64,000 nucleotides of DNA from Zerene cesonia (lineage: Eukaryota > Arthropoda > Insecta > Lepidoptera > Pieridae): assembly GCF_012273895.1 (NCBI RefSeq), contig NC_052120.1, positions 5,766,001-5,830,000 on the forward strand, in the 5' to 3' direction. Numbering within the stretch: the stretch's first letter is position 1; the number at the start of each line of letters is the position of its first letter. Shown in pieces: positions 63,031 to 64,000 of the stretch. The notes under the pieces are model-generated. The model saw only the letters and a list, made by a program, of their open reading frames with translations. It did not search any database and was not told where the DNA came from. A program made the position numbers and the translations under genes.

Positions 63031-64000
63031 CCAGGCCTATATCTTTAAAGTGCAGTCATGGGTAGGCTGCGACTGGTTTCACACAATACATCTAAACTCT
63101 CTAAATGCGTGTGAATCTGTGTCCCGTATAATCCTTTCAAAGAAACGGATCCCTCTGATGAACCCTGAGTATTATGGAAAGTCAATTATTGCATATTCAT
63201 AATAACAATTGTTATTATCACACATTTAATTTATTGAGTTAGTAACTAAATTATAAAATAAGCTTATGCATTGTATTTTTGGTGATAAATTCGAAGTGCA
63301 AAGGATCAATACTATAAGACCAAATGTTATCTAGAGACGAGGCTTAATAAGTGGTTTGCGACGAAATAACTTTTTTATGCTCCATTTTTAGTAGCTGAGG
63401 TTGAAATTAAAAAGGTTTTTCCTGTTGGTGGGGATTTTGTCATATAGTTATGAGTGTATTAAAATTAATGGACCCCTCGGCGCTCAGCGACTTTATGACT
63501 TTATACGCAAGGTATCTCAACGGTGGCATTTATTTGCAATTTCGTTCCACGAGATTTGAGGCGAAATTTTTAGACGCAAATTGGGTCACATAATGTAACA
63601 TAACTAATAAAATCTTCCATCCGGATTTTAATAAAAGTTACATTTTGTAGCAAGATTTAGGAAAATTTTCATAGAATAACCACAAGTTAAAGGTGACTCC
63701 GAACTACATTTGTGATATCTCGATTATGTAAAAACGAAAGTAAAAGTTTGGTCATTATTCATTAATTAATAATAAATATAATTGTGTTCCCATATTTCTC
63801 AGTGGGTTGCTCTGCTCGCCTGACACAGTGACTGCATTTGGGTCATCGAAACAAGAGACGCCCACTTTTACATATTACGTAGGAACGATTTCTTCCCAGA
63901 ATCATTTAAGTAATATCGTTGATAAAAATTTACAATAACTTAAATGAATCTTCTTTTGCCTCACTTGAAAAGCCTATTCTTTAGTCTCTTTCTAAATTCT

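Larger units (their letters stand above)
55141..64000. other. Non-coding stretch to window end
   Basis: No TMTC exon or other gene was recognised. Contents: a GC-rich C-tract patch (56590-56720), hairpins at 57352-57375 and 60166-60193, a Helitron-like minus-strand terminus at about 58225-58265 (CTAG next to A, then TCCCTCGTCCCGGCTC), a repeat-like tail near 61380-61470, and a tandem repeat at 62985-63030 beside a degenerate repeat patch (62880-63180). Short frames on both strands are chance-sized. Confidence 0.45.

Noticed and set aside
1..64000. CRISPR arrays, operons, prophage or other bacterial systems
   Set aside because: No regularly spaced repeats, ribosome-binding sites or gene clusters were seen; the DNA is animal in character.

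Overview
This is an AT-rich, intron-rich, gene-poor stretch of animal nuclear DNA, almost certainly from a moth or butterfly (Lepidoptera). Three things point there: tRNA-derived SINEs of the type common in Lepidoptera, small Helitron-like elements whose 3' ends follow the A-TC...CTAG-T rule, and a TMTC gene exon with insect-like sequence. There is no operon structure, and nothing bacterial, plasmid or viral was seen. Positions 4525-5524 are a 1000-base assembly gap.

Only one host protein-coding gene is recognisable, on the + strand: a TMTC-family ER protein O-mannosyltransferase of the TMTC1/TMTC2 branch. Two coding exons are visible (34385-34473 and 40157-40961). They join in phase and give residues 1-298, covering the first transmembrane helices and the catalytic loop. 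The DUF1736 region, later helices and C-terminal TPR repeats were not found, so the gene probably runs past the right edge or continues in exons too small to see. A CpG-rich island at about 23530-23947, with an NRF1-type palindrome and a splice donor, may be its promoter and non-coding first exon, because the first coding exon is preceded by a plausible splice acceptor.

The rest is intergenic or intronic DNA filled with mobile elements. (1) A retroposon of about 330 bp with an A-tail and no convincing tRNA boxes has five full or long copies (6373, 9493, 15377, 16631, 36343) and four fragments. Its two subfamilies keep the same nested stem-loops by compensatory base changes; this is the most novel observation here. 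(2) Several 150-210 bp Helitron-like elements or termini occur at 1655, 6099, 12640, 20136, 34884, 36006, 47342 and 55021. (3) tRNA-derived SINEs lie at 10066, 35626, 48110 and 48920. (4) A decayed RTE-type LINE lies at 49605-50953. The element at 6099 is interrupted by a retroposon copy, and other elements are nested or abutting.

Other structure includes several long perfect palindromes (26-bp arms at 5665-5722; spacer-free 22-bp arms at 13905-13948), a cluster of seven CGATA/TATCG motifs at 15890-16142 resembling insulator or DREF-type sites, and a GC-rich patch near 56590-56720. Most short ORFs are expected by chance in DNA of this composition or lie within repeats.
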